64,000 bases of DNA from Spisula solida (Eukaryota; Mollusca; Bivalvia; Venerida; Mactridae), in contig OX365962.1 in assembly GCA_947247005.1 (NCBI GenBank), positions 11,567,201-11,631,200 on the forward strand, written 5' to 3'. A program made the translations under genes and the position numbers. The notes under the pieces are model-generated. The model searched no databases. It was not told the DNA's origin and worked only from the letters and a program-made list of their open reading frames with translations. Shown here in pieces: positions 61,781-64,000 of the stretch. Each line of letters begins with the position of its first letter. Within the stretch, counting starts at the first letter, position 1.

Positions 61781-62889
61781 ATGGTTTCTCTATTACATTA
61801 CGTAGCAGCTCTTGGATTGTTAACCATAGGTGAGCATGATACTATAGACGTTTTAAATAACATTATATTATATACCTAACACTGTATTGTCACGAATACA
61901 AGCCAAATCGCACAGTGGAATACAACGCGACAAATTTTATTTTCCGTATCATACATGTCTGGTTTTCCGAATCCGTATCTTGCCTGTCTGACATGTTATA
62001 TGCCGAACATATGCCATCGTCAAAGACGTCATGACGTAAACATTTACCTTTTTAAAAGGTATATTACTGCAGTTGTGTTGAGATACGGCATTACACAAGC
62101 AACTCGATGTAATACGGCCAAACGAATCAATCCACTGCAGTGATTGTCCGTATATATTGACCAAGCAAAAATATGATCGGTAAAAATAAGTGAAAAGCAA
62201 AATTATAAAAAGATCATAGAACATATATTTGTACACTCCGAACAATTAGTTCACGAGACAAATGTATTATCTTAAGCGGTCAATTGGGACAGTCTTAAGT
62301 GCGTGAGAATGTGTTTGATTTCTCTGGACAGTATTGGACAATATTACTGAAAATTGATATTACCGTCAAATATGTAATTCACAATAAATGAAGTCGTTAT
62401 TATTTGTATTATTATTATTAAAGGGACATGTCCAGAAACTACAGTGTCTTGGTTTGCATTCAACAAATTTGTGTTTATCACTTGTAAAACCAACTATTAC
62501 CGAAACGTCAAAAAATAATTTGACTTAAAAATTTACTCAGCCTTTTATTGACGACAACGATATTTAGTTATTCTTGAAATATTTTTTTAAAAAACTAGCG
62601 GGATATTTCGTTACTTGTTGACAGGGTTTTCATTATTTGACTTAAATATCAAAATGATATCATTTTGATTGCTATTCGAGACACTTCACTTGCAGGGCAT
62701 GCCCCTTTAATATTCTACTCTTTTCCATATCATTGAACGTTGTGTCTGGTATTAATTTTGTAGTTATCTGTTCACCATGTGATCAACCTGTCTGTCACCA
62801 TGGAGGAGCATGTCACGTACACAACACGACGTTATCTACAGGTTTCAGATGTCACTGTATTAATGGATACTCCGGAGAAACGTGCGATC
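61781..62889 (+). CDS. Gene C, 5' part: signal peptide and EGF-like domain (partial)
   Basis: Exon 1 (61781-61829) encodes a 16-residue hydrophobic leader (MVSLLHYVAALGLLTI) with a phase-1 donor G|GTGAGC. Exon 2 (62764-62889, 126 bp, phase 1-1, acceptor TTTGTAG, donor C|GTAAGT) encodes an EGF-like domain: CSPCDQPVC-x5-C-x14-C-x-C-x8-C. The first spacing has an extra Cys. It resembles the start of a third family member, but the N-terminal Cys-rich module of A and B is absent, so it may be a more distant relative. The gene continues past what could be recognised here. Confidence 0.7.
62764..62889 (+). CDS. Gene C exon 2: EGF-like domain
   Basis: Phase 1-1 exon, like all EGF exons in the window. 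Six EGF cysteines plus one additional Cys near the start (CSPC). HHGGAC and GYSGETC fix the alignment. Confidence 0.8.
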
Positions 62890-62899
62890 GTAAGTTGTG

Positions 62900-64000
62900 T
62901 TGATATTGTCCAACTGAGCATGCTTTGCCTCGGCGATGTACTTCTGACTGAAATTAATTAGTATTCAGGACATCGGAAACAGGTTCCTCGTGGTCTTGTG
63001 GAAGCTTCGGGGAAGTCATGAGACAGTTTTTGATATCGGAAGGAAATGTGATCAATCGAGTGGTATCGGAAGAAATCGGGAGAACATCACCGATGTAGAA
63101 TTCCTCAGCTTTATGCTCTTGAATGAGTTGTGTTTGGTAGTTATCATGTGCTCATCCAACAGCAATATCTCAGATCCACTGTTTTACCGATCAATAACAA
63201 TTCAGATTCATTGATCATCTTAGATAATCTGGTCCAAATCTCCCGAAGCATCTCAAGTAGAAATCTCAACTCAAATTGAGATGTTTTTACAATCAATAGT
63301 TGGAGTTTGAGACAAATCTGCTCTTACACGTTTACTGTAATAACAATTATGTTGAGTCCAGCCTTGCATGAACATTTACATAAAGACACATGCCAATATT
63401 TGAAATGAGATCTTGCTCAGATTGAGATGCTTAGGGAGATCGGGGCCAGATTTGCTTTTTTAATGGACCAATAAACAGTCAGGTATTATCATTGCCTCTG
63501 CCAAAATAAGCTCTAGCAGATTATATACAAGTGTTGTCGAGGCCATGGTTCTGCAGCTCAAAAATGGATTTTAAAATTTTCCCCTCATTATTTAAGTGTA
63601 AACAGTAATATGGTATAGATATGTGTGCTATTAATGTAGAGGAAATTTTACATTTGCAGTAAAACCTCGTTTTCTCGAGGACCCATCGGGACAAGTCAAA
63701 AGCTCGAGATAAGCCAGGTGCTCGACATATACGAAGTATATGTAGAAATGTTGTTATGACTTAGTATAACTATGTTTACGATACAAATGTGTTTGATACA
63801 TGTATTTGGTTGTTACTACGAATTTCGTCATAGTTCATCAAGTCTATACGCGATTTGAATATTGAGGACATTTGTCGAACTCAACACATTTCATAAAAAA
63901 GTCGAACTGAATAATTGTAAATGAAATATTAAACTCCATTTAACAGTTGTAATGAATATTCGCATCGGCAAATAGATAACTTTACCCAAAGCGCACGATA
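62900..64000. other. Probable gene C intron, no feature recognised
   Basis: No further EGF or LU exon was found before the window end. Only chance frames are present. Confidence 0.4.

Overview
The window looks like nuclear DNA of a bivalve mollusc. It is AT-rich, its genes are split into many short exons with GT-AG introns, and it is full of SINEs, LINE and Ty3/Gypsy relics, foldback elements and 'gtccgtccg' repeats of the kind common in bivalve genomes. No bacterial-type gene, operon or CRISPR array is present. The species cannot be fixed from the sequence alone.

Layout. Positions 1-14990 are almost entirely repeats: a SINE (1-455, minus), a broken LINE (1828-3531), a dispersed repeat (4465-4870), a 36-bp tandem repeat (5111-5395), an imperfect foldback (about 6570-7450) and a Gypsy pol relic with a probable 3' LTR (10518-12778). 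From 14990 to 57850 lie two head-to-tail plus-strand paralogues. Gene A (15798-36175) has 17 exons and a predicted 529 residues. Gene B (38887-57786) has 16 exons and a predicted 497 residues. A third start (gene C, from 61781) has a signal-peptide exon and one EGF exon before the window ends.

Genes A and B encode secreted modular proteins: a signal peptide, a short Cys-rich module, six (A) or four (B) EGF-like domains each on its own symmetrical phase 1-1 exon, a Thr-rich linker, two Ly6/uPAR (LU, three-finger) domains, and a short conserved tail with no hydrophobic anchor. Every exon join keeps one open frame to a stop. The pair arose by segmental duplication: upstream blocks, intron 1 repeat content, splice phases and 3' ends are shared. 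They then diverged. A gained EGF exons, two of which have decayed. B has an extra 8-Cys exon. In B's first LU domain both members of one predicted disulfide (C4 and C6) are Ser.

The introns hold the most unusual DNA: a 51-bp minisatellite of about 27 units ending about 50 bp before an acceptor (gene A intron 1); an exon end plus its 5' splice site tandemly copied into the following intron (gene B, 46204-46505); a 5.5-kb TTAA-bounded element between the two LU domains of gene B; and two copies of a foldback transposon with perfect 5-bp target duplications, each just upstream of a start codon (genes A and C).
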